Shown: positions 29,411 to 37,489 of the stretch, piece by piece
Layout of the letters: each line of letters begins with the position of its first letter
Numbering within the stretch: position 1 is the first letter of the stretch
Source: Tannerellaceae bacterium
GTDB lineage: Bacteria; Bacteroidota; Bacteroidia; Bacteroidales; Tannerellaceae
Direction: 5' to 3'
DNA length: 62,618 nucleotides
NCBI GenBank assembly: GCA_021201295.1
Contig: JAJQFE010000005.1
Location: forward strand, 1 to 62,618
Notes under the pieces: model-generated
What the model saw: only the letters and a program-made list of their open reading frames with translations
Told to the model about the DNA's origin: nothing
Databases searched by the model: none
Translations under genes and position numbers: made by a program

Positions 29411-29894
29411 CTATTCACAGGAAATCAGCAGGAAGCTGGAAGAACAGGGACTGTTCCGGCAAGCTTCCTGCATCGCTTTATACCATCCGCTACCCGGTGA
29501 GGTACAGACGACCCCTATCCTTGAAAAATGGCATCCCCATAAAAAGTTATTGCTACCCCTTATCCGGGAACAAGACCTCCTGTTTTATCCCTACCAGGGA
29601 CCGGAGTCTGTGCAAACAGGCCATTTCGGTATCCGGGAACCCCTTCCACAAGGTCCACCCTGCCCGGAACAAGAGATCGACCTGATCCTCGTTCCCGGCA
29701 TAGCATTCGACAGGCAACTCAACCGGATGGGACGTGGCAAAGGCTATTACGACCGCCTCCTCTCCACCCTTACCGCACCCAAAATAGGCCTCTGCTTCGA
29801 CTTCCAGCTCCGGGACACCATCCCCTGCGAGTCATTCGATATCCCCATGGATATGATAATCACAGAAAAACAGCTTATTGGACGTTGGACGTGA
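29331..29894 (+). CDS. 5-formyltetrahydrofolate cyclo-ligase
   Basis: A 187-residue enzyme that converts 5-formyl-THF to 5,10-methenyl-THF with ATP. It shows the C-terminal motif IDLILVPGIAFDRQLNRMGRGKGYYDRLL, described here by its ends, which binds ATP-Mg and folate. The ATG at 29331 lies inside the S41 gene (80-base overlap), so translation is likely coupled; a later start would cut the first helix. The end (KQLIGRWT) is normal. Confidence 0.9.
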   Translation: MSQKTKEELRKDIAILKKLHTPDILSNYSQEISRKLEEQGLFRQASCIALYHPLPGEVQTTPILEKWHPHKKLLLPLIREQDLLFYPYQGPESVQTGHFGIREPLPQGPPCPEQEIDLILVPGIAFDRQLNRMGRGKGYYDRLLSTLTAPKIGLCFDFQLRDTIPCESFDIPMDMIITEKQLIGRWT

Positions 29895-29924
29895 GAATGT
29901 AGGTTGGATGTGAGGATTCGCAAA

Positions 29925-30170
29925 TCCGGCTGATCCAGGGGTTTTGATCTAAGGGGATTTGGCTTGAGACCGACCTTCCTGGTTGAAGGGGATTTGTAAT
30001 CCCCGCCTGCCTGCGTATACGAATTTATCATCCGCTCCTGTTACCTGTTTCCTTCTTAAAAACGATATGTGATGCTTTCCGGATCAGGAGATCCTCATAC
30101 CGGTGCAGCCGGATTGCAATCAAAGATCGGCCTTAGCCAAATCCGGCTAGTCCAGGAAACAGAAGGTATA
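29925..30170. repeat. Dispersed intergenic repeat, copy A
   Basis: A stretch of about 240 bases whose inverted copy lies at 53584-53815 (copy B). Shared pieces include AAGGGGATTTGGC, TATCATCCGCTCCTGTTAC, CCTGTTTCCTT, ATGCTTTCCGGAT, GGAGATCCTCAT and CGGATTGCAATCAAAGATC, in the same order. It contains small palindromes (GGATTTGTAATCC in this copy). It has no open frame and behaves like an intergenic repeat or a MITE-like family. Confidence 0.7.
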
Positions 30171-30176
30171 AATGGC

Positions 30177-30256
30177 TGCCCACTTATTTTCTGAACAGGT
30201 GCACCCTTTTCAGAAAAAGGCAGGCAGCAATTCCGGAAAAGGGTGGGAGCAATTTT
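30177..30256 (-). repeat. Weak 22-bp phased repeats near the tRNA genes
   Basis: On the minus strand, units begin at about 30252, 30230, 30208 and 30186. Each starts with a run like TTGCTCCCACCC, TTGCTGCCTGCC, AAGGGTGCACCTG or TAAGTGGGCAGCC. The 22-base spacing equals that of the array at 555-652. Conservation between units is partial. It may be the end of a decayed IS21-type element. Confidence 0.4.
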
Positions 30257-30471
30257 GGAACCGGTTCATTTCCGCCCGGCTGTTCCGGGCATAAAAAAAT
30301 TCCTGACCACGGACAGGCAAATAGTTTCATAAGATCTCTTCCTGTCTATTTCCTTCATTTAAGGGAGCTTACCTCTCACACCCCTGTACAGATAAGCATT
30401 TCAGACAGGGACAAAAAAGTAAGGAGTCGAAAAAAAGCACGATTCCCCGTAATATTTTTGTCACAGAATAC

Positions 30472-30501
30472 TTGCAAATTTCAAAAATAGTCCTACCTTT
30501 G
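30472..30501 (+). promoter_or_regulatory. Promoter of the tRNA pair
   Basis: TTG at 30472-30474 and TACCTTTG at 30494-30501 are 19 bases apart, a clean Bacteroidota promoter. It lies about 100 bases before tRNA-Tyr and would transcribe both tRNAs to the terminator at 30810. Confidence 0.7.
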
Positions 30502-30601
30502 CAATGCAATAGAAAACAAAGCTCATGGAGATGAGCGATAAAGAAAACAGGAGACAAACTCCATACATGGTTCACTTTTTGTTTGCTATTGCCGGTAAAA
30601 A

Positions 30602-30684
30602 GGGCAGTTACCAGAGTGGCCAAATGGGGCTGACTGTAACTCAGCTGTCTTTCGACTTCGGTGGTTCGAATCCATCACTGCCCA
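30602..30684 (+). tRNA. tRNA-Tyr (anticodon GTA)
   Basis: An 83-base class II tRNA. Acceptor arms GGGCAGT and ACTGCCC pair, the anticodon loop is CTGTAAC with GTA, the variable arm is long as expected for Tyr, and the T loop has GGTTCGAATCC. The discriminator is A; the CCA end is not encoded. Confidence 0.95.
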
Positions 30685-30727
30685 CTGGAACGGTTTGCAA
30701 AGCGAACCTATTCTCAAAAAATAAATT

Positions 30728-30800
30728 GCGGAAGTAGCTCAGTTGATAGAGCATTAGCCTTCCAAGCTAAGGGTCGCGGGTTTAAGCCCCGTCTTCCGCT
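30728..30800 (+). tRNA. tRNA-Gly (anticodon TCC) with an altered D/T-loop contact
   Basis: A 73-base cloverleaf. Acceptor arms GCGGAAG and CTTCCGC pair, the anticodon loop CTTCCAA gives TCC, and the stems are sound. The D loop reads AGTTGATAG rather than the usual GTTGGTAG, and the T loop reads GTTTAAG rather than GTTCGAG. The normal G19-C56 contact would therefore be A19-U56, which can still pair. It probably functions. Confidence 0.93.
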
Positions 30801-30809
30801 CTTACGGCA

Positions 30810-30842
30810 AAGGTCGTCTTAGTAATAAGACGGCCTTTTGTT
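30810..30842 (+). terminator. Rho-independent terminator after the tRNA pair
   Basis: AAGGTCGTCTTA (30810-30821) pairs with TAAGACGGCCTT (30826-30837) with one G-U/T mismatch around a four-base loop, followed by TTTGTTATTT. Confidence 0.75.
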
Positions 30843-31020
30843 ATTTATTTCCCCCCCTCCTCTCCGGGATGGCAAAAAATCGTCAGAAATTCCCTAAACG
30901 CAAGTCTGTCAAAGAATCCAACCAGGTCTTAACTATCCCGGATAGGTAAAACCTTAGCCAACATCCAGTATACAAATTAATTATTTTGAATATAAAGAAA
31001 ATTATTTATATTTGATTCAT

Positions 31021-31292
31021 GGAACAGAACTATGATTGCGTGTAAGTGAATCGGATCCTCAAAGACTGCCTCTGGCAGTAGCAGGAAATATAAAGTTACT
31101 ACTACCGGAAACGGCCACTGGAGAATGAACTATCCATATTGAGAAAATCTGCCTGGAGAGAAAAAGGTAGATGAGTTTGTCCGTATGCACGATGATGTAA
31201 GTGACTATACACCTTATTATGAGTTTTCCGGAGACTTTCACGGGGTCATGTTACGCATTCCTTTATCCTGGATAGATGAAGCAGTTAAATAA
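31021..31292 (+). pseudogene. Degraded paralogue of the 31346 gene (C-terminal fragment)
   Basis: The last frame reads EFVRMHDDVSDYTPYYEFSG, then GVMLRIPLSWIDEAVK and stop (31290-31292). It closely parallels the end of the intact gene just downstream (TFSGELKGVVIRIPLSWLEK). The 5' part has stops and no start. It is a tandem duplicate that has decayed, or the 5' half was removed. Confidence 0.65.
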
Positions 31293-31345
31293 ATTATGGT
31301 ACTGTGTTTATTATATATACGGATTTATTTTTATACCCTACTTAA

Positions 31346-31843
31346 ATGAGAACCTATATTTTTATACTTTGGACTTGTCTGTGTTGTAGCCTGATTCAGG
31401 CGCAGGAACTCTGGTATTTTAAAGAGCAAGGAAATCCGAACGTCAGGGGTTTTGAGCTTAAAGAAAGAGTGACTGACTCAACAGCCAGCTTTGATGACTG
31501 GCGGATGACAGGAGTAACTGATATGGATGAGAAAGGAATATATGCTATGAAATGGCCTATCATGCAGGAACTATTCGGGGATCTTTCCGGAGAAGAACGG
31601 GATATTATTTTACAGACTAAATACCTGTTCTTTTATGACCGGGATTTTAAACTGATGAATGTATCGATTACTCTTCCGGTAGACTATACCAATAGATTTC
31701 ACCTGGTAGAAAAAAGGCTTTATGAATTTACGAAAAGACATGCAGATATGCATATGTTTAAACCCTACCTGACATTTTCCGGCGAGTTGAAAGGAGTCGT
31801 AATCCGTATCCCACTGTCATGGCTGGAAAAAGCACCGCGGTAA
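31346..31843 (+). CDS. Secreted hypothetical protein
   Basis: A 165-residue protein. A signal peptide (YIFILWTCLCCSLIQAQ) ends at about residue 19, and then ELWYFKEQGNPNVRGF begins the mature part. A C-terminal region of about 50 residues (VEKRLYEFTKRHADMHMFK, then FSGELKGVVIRIPLSWLE) is repeated in the fragment just upstream. I do not recognise the family. It is likely periplasmic or surface-exposed. A hairpin terminator follows at 31851. Confidence 0.65.
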   Translation: MRTYIFILWTCLCCSLIQAQELWYFKEQGNPNVRGFELKERVTDSTASFDDWRMTGVTDMDEKGIYAMKWPIMQELFGDLSGEERDIILQTKYLFFYDRDFKLMNVSITLPVDYTNRFHLVEKRLYEFTKRHADMHMFKPYLTFSGELKGVVIRIPLSWLEKAPR

Positions 31844-31850
31844 ATAATCT

Positions 31851-31888
31851 ATTTCCTAAGGTAGGTAATTCACTCATACCTTAGGAAA
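31851..31888. terminator. Hairpin after the secreted protein gene
   Basis: TTTCCTAAGGTA (from 31852) pairs with TACCTTAGGAAA (31877-31888), a perfect 12-bp stem around a 13-base loop. An A-rich run follows on this strand and a T-rich one precedes it, so it can act in both directions. Confidence 0.6.
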
Positions 31889-32050
31889 AATACTCAAACA
31901 TCACTCTACCAGGGATACTAATTAGAATTTAGAGTGCCGTTCGGAATATGATAAGATATACTTTATCTTATAGGGACTGTTACAGACCTTTTTTAACCAA
32001 TCATAATAATATGGGGATTAGGGTCAAAGATTTAAATAATTTGAATCAAA

Positions 32051-33503
32051 TTAGTTTACTAAATCATTCAGTTTTGACTTTAAAAGACCAGAGGTGAAAA
32101 AAGGTCTTAATTTGATTCTCCCACCAGTTGCCATTGCCCGAAACTGGCCTATCCTCACCCATATTTTATAATTTCCATAATTAGGATCTTTATATTCTAC
32201 GGTTTTTGTTATTTTATCGTAATTGGTTAGAAGAAAAGCATGTGAAGTAGGGTGCATTTCAGCTATTTTTCTATTACGTAAATCAATGATTGCATCTTGT
32301 GCATTTTGTGCATTTTGTAAATCCATATAAGTCAAATTATATCTATGTCTAACACTTATATAAGAAGGAATATCCTGAGATTCAAGTGACAAATGAATAT
32401 CATTTATATCCTGACTGTCAGTTATTTCCGTGAATGAAGTATTCAATAAGGAAGCGACATCATCATCCTCATTGTTAACAATTTGAATTAATGTATCAGC
32501 TCTATTTTTAGCTTCTGCAATTTCTGTTATAAGAGTATGGACAGAAATAAAACCCTTTTTAGAAAAGTGGAAACTTCTCATTAAATTATCTGAGCCGAAT
32601 ATTTGCTTCACATACCTCCCAACTAGCTCCATCTTAATATTCCCCTTATTTCTCCTTCCTCCTTCTCCAGAAGCATAGGTTATAAGCCTTTGTCTAAAAA
32701 ATCAATTTTCCTAGCAGTCTCTTCTAAAGCTGCAGTCCTATCAAAAATCACCCTTGGTGGATTTTCTGCTGCTGCTTGTTGTTTTCTTATTGTTGCTTCC
32801 CGGGAAGAGACATAACTATTCATAATTATTTTAATAAATTTTGTATTGAGACCTTTACTTTTAGCTAAAGCCTCTAAAACGAATAACCAACAGGAAGGCC
32901 CTTGTTGGACTTGCAAATCTGTTTCTCTTTGGATTATTTTAGCTTGCCTGTGTACTGGTAACCAGATCAGCTGGACCAGTAATGGAGAAGAAGAGTTCAA
33001 CTTCCTTCCCATCACATCCGCCTCTTTTTCCAGCCTTTCCTGATCATTCACCTGTAGTCCTTGCAACTGCATGGTAGGCTGGACGCGTCCCTGTTTTTGC
33101 TGAACTACGTGCCAGGCTTCGTGAGGGAGATGTTGCTCCTGCCCCGGAGCAATATGGATATTGGTACCTTGTGCGTACGCAAGGGCCTGCAATTGTGCAG
33201 GTTTATCTGAATTATAGTGCACTGTCACATCATCCATACTATAGCCAAAAAGGTTTTCAATGCCGGCTTTTAACTGGTCCGGTAATCCTGTATTATTGGG
33301 TTTTTCTTCACGTTGTACAGATTGTTGTGGCTGTCTGGCAGACTCCAATTTACTTTGTACCGGTTCTTCGTCTTCTACTGCATATCGCTGGATACTATTT
33401 TATACTGTTGCAGGATCGTATCAACAGGTGCCTGTCTGGTTGCTTTGGAACGAGTAGCCGGTGTATGGGACTGATGGATGGACTTGCTGGTGTATGTTCT
33501 CAT
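32051..33503 (-). pseudogene. DUF4157 (eCIS-core) protein with papain-like C-terminal domain, two frameshifts
   Basis: Start MRTYTSKSIHQSH (ATG 33501-33503). The frame then breaks at an A4 run (33398-33401; five As restore IQRYAVEDEEPVQ) and again at a T6 run (32696-32701; seven Ts restore it). The rebuilt protein has about 484 residues. The eCIS-core domain is at about 70-165 with HEAWHVVQQ (about 128-136), the zinc-like motif of DUF4157. The C-terminal part resembles a papain-like Cys peptidase, with GPSCWLFVLEAL (Cys about 205), TSHAFLL (His about 421) and YKDPNYGN (Asp about 439). This is the layout of polymorphic toxins and of cargo of contractile injection systems. As written it is broken. 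Confidence 0.78.
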
Positions 33504-33663
33504 AATAATTATAGTTTGGAAGGATATAAAGATACGGTTTAATCCCGAAGTATTGCTTCGTCAGCTTAAAAATAGTTCAATTATTTGCTTCTGACACAGA
33601 AGCTTCGGATCCCTTATTCCCGGGATTGTGGATGGTCTCCCCAAACCGGAAACAGGGAAGTGG

Positions 33664-33957
33664 TCACCGGATAATGATCTTGTGCAGTACTTCGGATCCG
33701 GCGTATTCGTTCAGGCTTTTGATCAGGCAGTCGGTGTAGAGGATCAGTTCACTGCGCAGGACGGAGGAGGTCAGGGAGACGTACATCACGCCATTCCGGA
33801 CATACAGGTTGCGGGTGTACTGCATCACCATAGGTCCCAGGATCTCTCCCCAGGCACGATGTACACGGATTTCCAGGATCTTGTCATATAACTCCGTGTT
33901 ATCGTCAAAAAACTCCCGGATCACTTCGCCTAATGTCTGTGCATTTTTCCTTTTCAT
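33664..33957 (-). CDS. DUF721 domain protein (DciA-like)
   Basis: A 97-residue protein with the DUF721 pattern: QTLGEVIREFFDD, then WGEILGPMVMQYTRNLYVRNGVMYVSLTSSVLRSELIL, given here by its ends. In many bacteria this family (DciA) loads the replicative helicase. It follows recF in the same direction with four bases between them, a common Bacteroidota arrangement that places it in a replication/repair operon. The start is ATG 33957. Confidence 0.9.
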   Translation of the reverse strand: MKRKNAQTLGEVIREFFDDNTELYDKILEIRVHRAWGEILGPMVMQYTRNLYVRNGVMYVSLTSSVLRSELILYTDCLIKSLNEYAGSEVLHKIIIR

Positions 33958-33961
33958 CCGT

Positions 33962-35056
33962 CTATTTAATTGAGTGAATAGAACCCTCTTCTACTTTAAA
34001 AAGTTCATAATCATGCTCCATCGCTGCCAGGATCTCATCTAAGTATTTCCGGTTGGTGTCTGTGATAAAGATCTGGCCAAACCCATCTCCGCTGACTAAC
34101 TGGATAATCTGTTCCACCCGGTTGGAATCCAGTTTGTCAAAAATATCATCTAACAACAGGATCGGGGTGGTTTGTCCCTTTTCTTTCAGGAAAGCGAACT
34201 GGGCCAGTTTCAAAGCGATCAGGTAGGTTTTGTTCTGTCCCTGGGAACCTACCCGGCGGATCAGGGCTTCATTTAGGGTCATTTCCAGGTCATCTTTATG
34301 GATACCGGTAGAGGTATAACCCAGGATACGGTCCCGTTCCCGATTTTCCAGTAACTGGGTAGCCAGGTCTCCGTCTGTCAACTGGGAGATATAGCGTAGG
34401 CGGACTTCTTCCGGGGAGTGGCAGATCCGTTGGTAGTATTCATTAAATACCGGCGTAAATTCGTCTACCAGGAGCTGGCGTTTTTCATAGACCATATTGC
34501 CATACATGGCTAACTGCATCTCTAAGACTTCATATAAGGACTGGTCCATAGACTGCTCTTTCAGCAAGGCATTTCGCTGGTATAAGGCTTTATTATATTG
34601 TATAAGGGCATGCAGGTAGGTTTTATCCTGCTGGGAAATAATGAGGTCCAGGAAACGCCTGCGTTCATCGCTACCACCCTGGATCAGTTCCGAATCAGCC
34701 GGGGAAACCATCACTAAAGGCAGGAGTCCGATATGTTCGGACAGCTTGTCGTACTCTTTTTTATTGCGTTCAAACTGTTTCCGCTGCCGCCGGCGGATCA
34801 CGCATAAGATATCTTCTTCCCGTCCTTCGTAGTCGTAGAATCCATGTATCATACACATGTCCTGTCCCGTATGGATCAGTTGGCTGTCTGTTGTATGGAC
34901 ATGGCTTTTACAAAAAGAAAGATAGTAGACTGCATCCAGCAGATTGGTTTTTCCCATGCCGTTATTGCCGAAAAAGCAGTTCATTTTCGGGGAAAACTCC
35001 ACATCGCAATGCAGTATGTTTTTATAATTAAGAACAGAAAGTTTCCTGAGTATCAT
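33962..35056 (-). CDS. recF: DNA replication and repair protein RecF
   Basis: A 364-residue SMC-like ATPase. The N-terminal ABC domain has Walker A GNNGMGKTN after NCFFGNN, the signature region GSQGQNKTYLIALKLAQ, and Walker B PILLLDDIFDKLD. RecF loads RecA at single-strand gaps with RecO and RecR. A DUF721 gene follows directly. Upstream is a large hairpin with repeats (35071-35171), which separates it from the divergent TPR gene. Confidence 0.95.
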   Translation of the reverse strand: MILRKLSVLNYKNILHCDVEFSPKMNCFFGNNGMGKTNLLDAVYYLSFCKSHVHTTDSQLIHTGQDMCMIHGFYDYEGREEDILCVIRRRQRKQFERNKKEYDKLSEHIGLLPLVMVSPADSELIQGGSDERRRFLDLIISQQDKTYLHALIQYNKALYQRNALLKEQSMDQSLYEVLEMQLAMYGNMVYEKRQLLVDEFTPVFNEYYQRICHSPEEVRLRYISQLTDGDLATQLLENRERDRILGYTSTGIHKDDLEMTLNEALIRRVGSQGQNKTYLIALKLAQFAFLKEKGQTTPILLLDDIFDKLDSNRVEQIIQLVSGDGFGQIFITDTNRKYLDEILAAMEHDYELFKVEEGSIHSIK

Positions 35057-35070
35057 ATTTTTTTAGTAGT

Positions 35071-35171
35071 GGGTAGTTAGTAGTGGGTAGTTAGTAAATA
35101 TTGGATCAGAGAGAAGAAGATTTTGCTAAATTTCTCTCTACCAGTTACTATCTACCCACTACTAACTACCC
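35071..35171. repeat. Large cruciform between recF and the TPR gene
   Basis: Left arm 35071-35097 (GGGTAGTTAGTAGTGGGTAG and beyond) pairs with right arm 35145-35171 (ending CTAACTACCC) with one mismatch over 27 bases. Inner arms (AGAGAGAAGAA / TTTCTCTCT) add to the stem. The left arm is itself a direct repeat (GGGTAGTTAGTAGT twice). It can form a long double-stranded RNA or cruciform. Confidence 0.8.
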
Positions 35172-35315
35172 GGACGCTAAAGCGACCACTTCACTGCACA
35201 AATTTAAAAAATATAGTTCGAAGTATAGATTATATCAGTAAAAAAACTAATTTTGCGCTTTGAATTGCCTAAGGCAGACATCAATGATAAATTAATAACA
35301 ACGTATAATACAATT

Positions 35316-36005
35316 ATGGCTACTCAGGAGAAGGGCACAAACACAGAATTGGAAGTAGGGGAAATTGTTTCCAGATCGGAACAGTTTATTGAAAAAAACC
35401 AGAAAAATATAATCTACGGGGTAATTGGTATTGCCCTTGTGATCGCTGCAATCTTAGGTGTCAGACATGGCTACCTGATTCCACGTGAAAACAAAGCGGC
35501 GGCTGCCATCTTTAAAGGTGAACAATATTTTGCCAGAGATTCGTTTGCATTGGCATTGCATGGAAACGGTGCTGATTACGTAGGGTTTGAAGGGATTATT
35601 AATCAGTATGGAAGTACGAAGTCAGGAAACCTGGCTAAAGCCTATGCAGGTATCTGTTACTTCAAATTAGGGGATACGCAGAAGGCGATCAACCTGTTGA
35701 AAGAGTTTAAAGGCAGGGATTATATGATCTCTCCTGCGATTACCGGCCTGATCGGTGACTGTTATGTCAATAACGGGAATGTAAAAGAAGGGATCAGCTA
35801 TTTCGAGAAAGCGGCTAAGAAAGCAGATAATGAAGTGGTGAGTCCTGTCTACCTGAAAAAAGCGGGGATTGCTTACGAGAGCCTGAACCAGCATGCTGAT
35901 GCGGTAAAAGCCTATACCACGATCAAAGAACAATACTATAATTCTACGGAAGCCTCTGACATTGATAAATATATCGCGAGAGCTGAAGTACTGGCTAAAA
36001 AATAA
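35316..36005 (+). CDS. TPR-repeat membrane-anchored protein (YfgM-like)
   Basis: A 229-residue protein from ATG 35316 (MATQEKGTNTELEVG). A single membrane helix lies at about 33-53 (IIYGVIGIALVIAAILG), followed by periplasmic TPR repeats (AYAGICYFKLGDTQKAINLL and similar) to the C-terminus. The longer reading from 35253 has no family support, and a TAATTTTGCGC sequence near 35245 looks like its -7 box. It resembles YfgM-type periplasmic chaperones or assembly factors. The exact role is unknown. A hairpin follows at 36028. Confidence 0.8.
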   Translation: MATQEKGTNTELEVGEIVSRSEQFIEKNQKNIIYGVIGIALVIAAILGVRHGYLIPRENKAAAAIFKGEQYFARDSFALALHGNGADYVGFEGIINQYGSTKSGNLAKAYAGICYFKLGDTQKAINLLKEFKGRDYMISPAITGLIGDCYVNNGNVKEGISYFEKAAKKADNEVVSPVYLKKAGIAYESLNQHADAVKAYTTIKEQYYNSTEASDIDKYIARAEVLAKK

Positions 36006-36027
36006 TTAATTCCAACTATATAAAATG

Positions 36028-36062
36028 TCCCCTCGTGAGTTATCTCCTGAGGGGATTTTTTT
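36028..36062 (+). terminator. Rho-independent terminator after the TPR gene
   Basis: TCCCCTC (36028-36034) pairs with GAGGGGA (36049-36055) around a 14-base loop, and a TTTTTTT run follows. Confidence 0.85.
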
Positions 36063-36092
36063 ACATTTGTTTCTACATAAAAAACATGGATC

Positions 36093-36575
36093 ATGGCAAC
36101 AGCTTATCAGAACTTATCAGCATATGATTTTAACAGTGTTCCCGATGCCTCTAAGATGAGAGTCGGGATCGTAGTCGCTGAATGGAATAAAGAGATTACC
36201 GAAAAACTCCTGGAGGGTGCCTGCAATACGCTGGAGCGACATGGTGCCCAACCGGAAAATATCATCATCAGCCGGGTACCGGGTAGCTTTGAGTTGGTGT
36301 ATGGTGCGAAGAAAATGGCGGAGAAAAAAGACCTGCATGCGATTATTGTGTTAGGTTGTGTGATCCGGGGGGATACTCCCCACTTTGACTATGTGTGTTC
36401 AGGAGTAACCCAGGGAGTGACCCAGTTGAATCTGATGTATAACATCCCGTTCATTTTTGGCCTGCTGACCAATGACACCATGCAGCAAAGCATAGACCGT
36501 GCCGGAGGTATCCATGGTAACAAAGGCGATGAAGCAGCGGTGACTGCCATTAAAATGGTGCATACGTTCAGGTAA
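36093..36575 (+). CDS. ribH: 6,7-dimethyl-8-ribityllumazine synthase
   Basis: A 160-residue enzyme of riboflavin synthesis that condenses 5-amino-6-ribitylaminouracil with dihydroxybutanone phosphate. Motifs: VGIVVAEWN (substrate loop), [15 protein letters not shown], the phosphate-binding region [13 protein letters not shown], and [11 protein letters not shown]. It forms capsid-like pentamers or icosahedra. It is the last host gene before the phage-derived locus. Confidence 0.95.
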   Translation: MATAYQNLSAYDFNSVPDASKMRVGIVVAEWNKEITEKLLEGACNTLERHGAQPENIIISRVPGSFELVYGAKKMAEKKDLHAIIVLGCVIRGDTPHFDYVCSGVTQGVTQLNLMYNIPFIFGLLTNDTMQQSIDRAGGIHGNKGDEAAVTAIKMVHTFR

Positions 36576-36594
36576 CGGGTATAATCAGCGTGCT

Positions 36595-36634
36595 AAAAAG
36601 CAAAAACCGCCCTGCTTTTACAAGCAAGACGGTT
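36595..36634 (-). terminator. Terminator for the leftward phage-derived operon
   Basis: AACCGCCCTGCTT (36605-36617) pairs with AAGCAAGACGGTT (36622-36634), two mismatches. On the minus strand a T-rich run (TTTTTGCTTTTT) follows, so it ends leftward transcription of the lysis genes before ribH. Confidence 0.7.
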
Positions 36635-36677
36635 GCACTAACATTCAATTAAATACCATGAAAAACACATACTGAAA

Positions 36678-37079
36678 TTAAAATCTTTTTATCCGGAACC
36701 GCACTGCCAGGAACAGCAGGCAGAGGAGCCCAACGTATATCAATCCTTCCTGATACCATTTTGGTTTATTCTGATAGACAATCTTATCTACCGGGTAAGG
36801 AACCCGGATCGTGTCGTTGAGAAATACCGAATCGCGGATCAGGCGGTCTTTATAGAGGGTTTTATATTTTTCTATCCATACCGTATTCCCTCCTACTTTC
36901 ATAAATACGGAATCACGGACTACGATCGAATCACGGGTGTATACATCCCGGTACTCCGTACGGACACTTTCCACAGGAACATAGATGGTTTTACTGCAAC
37001 TCATCAGCAGACAGCCACACATCCAGATCAGGAGAAACCACAGGATCTGTTGTAGCTGCCGTTCATACCTGGCATTCAT
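36678..37079 (-). CDS. Candidate unimolecular spanin (lipoprotein with C-terminal membrane helix)
   Basis: A 133-residue protein. The signal ends in the lipobox LMSC with Cys about residue 28 (SKTIYVPVE follows), so the N-terminus would be fixed in the outer membrane. The middle is a charged, strand-rich stretch (VRTEYRDVYTRDSIVVRDS). The C-terminus has a membrane helix (EGLIYVGLLCLLFLAVRF, about 115-131) for the inner membrane. This is the layout of u-spanins, which fuse the two membranes in the last step of lysis. It overlaps the endolysin gene by four bases. The spanin function is inferred from topology and position. Confidence 0.65.
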   Translation of the reverse strand: MNARYERQLQQILWFLLIWMCGCLLMSCSKTIYVPVESVRTEYRDVYTRDSIVVRDSVFMKVGGNTVWIEKYKTLYKDRLIRDSVFLNDTIRVPYPVDKIVYQNKPKWYQEGLIYVGLLCLLFLAVRFRIKRF

Positions 37080-37489
37080 GGCTGTGTTCCTTTGGCATAT
37101 AACACCTGCTTCCGGTTATGGCCTGGCCGGTAAGAAAGGTGCAAAAAACCCGGATACAGGATAGCCTGGTCGAAGTCCAGCTTTAACTCTAACAAGGCAG
37201 CCAGTAGCTTTCCCGGATGGGAACAACGGACATCTGCTGCCTCTCCGGTCACGTGCTGGGAGGTGGCTACCCCTCCTACCGCTCTGTTCAGTTCCGGACA
37301 GCGATAGCCACTATTAATCAGCAAAGGTTCACCCATATGCTCCCTGAGCGGTTGCAGGAGCCGGATACATAGTTGGATCAGGTTAGCGATCTCTTTTTCG
37401 CCCGGTTCATTCGTAATCTTACGGCTAATGGCCGTATCCGACCGGATAAATTCTTCCAGTTTAAAATGGTTACTTAGTTTCATTGTCAT
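37076..37489 (-). CDS. M15-family peptidase endolysin
   Basis: A 137-residue D-Ala-D-Ala carboxypeptidase-type enzyme (Peptidase_M15_3 layout). It has SGYRCPELNRAVGG, the zinc motif SQHVTGEAADV (His and Asp ligands) and LHLSYR near the end. It cuts the peptide cross-links of peptidoglycan. Its place between the holin and the candidate spanin supports an endolysin role. It begins within the holin gene (20-base overlap), so the two are translationally coupled. No signal peptide is present, so the holin would give it access. Confidence 0.85.
   Translation of the reverse strand: MTMKLSNHFKLEEFIRSDTAISRKITNEPGEKEIANLIQLCIRLLQPLREHMGEPLLINSGYRCPELNRAVGGVATSQHVTGEAADVRCSHPGKLLAALLELKLDFDQAILYPGFLHLSYRPGHNRKQVLYAKGTQP

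Noticed and set aside
30602-30800. tRNA genes as the attachment site of the phage-derived locus
   Set aside because: The tRNAs lie about 6 kb left of the locus with host genes between, and no direct copy of a tRNA end was seen at the right limit.
32051-33503. A complete extracellular contractile injection system
   Set aside because: No sheath, tube, spike or AAA+ gene of that type was found. Only the DUF4157 protein is present.
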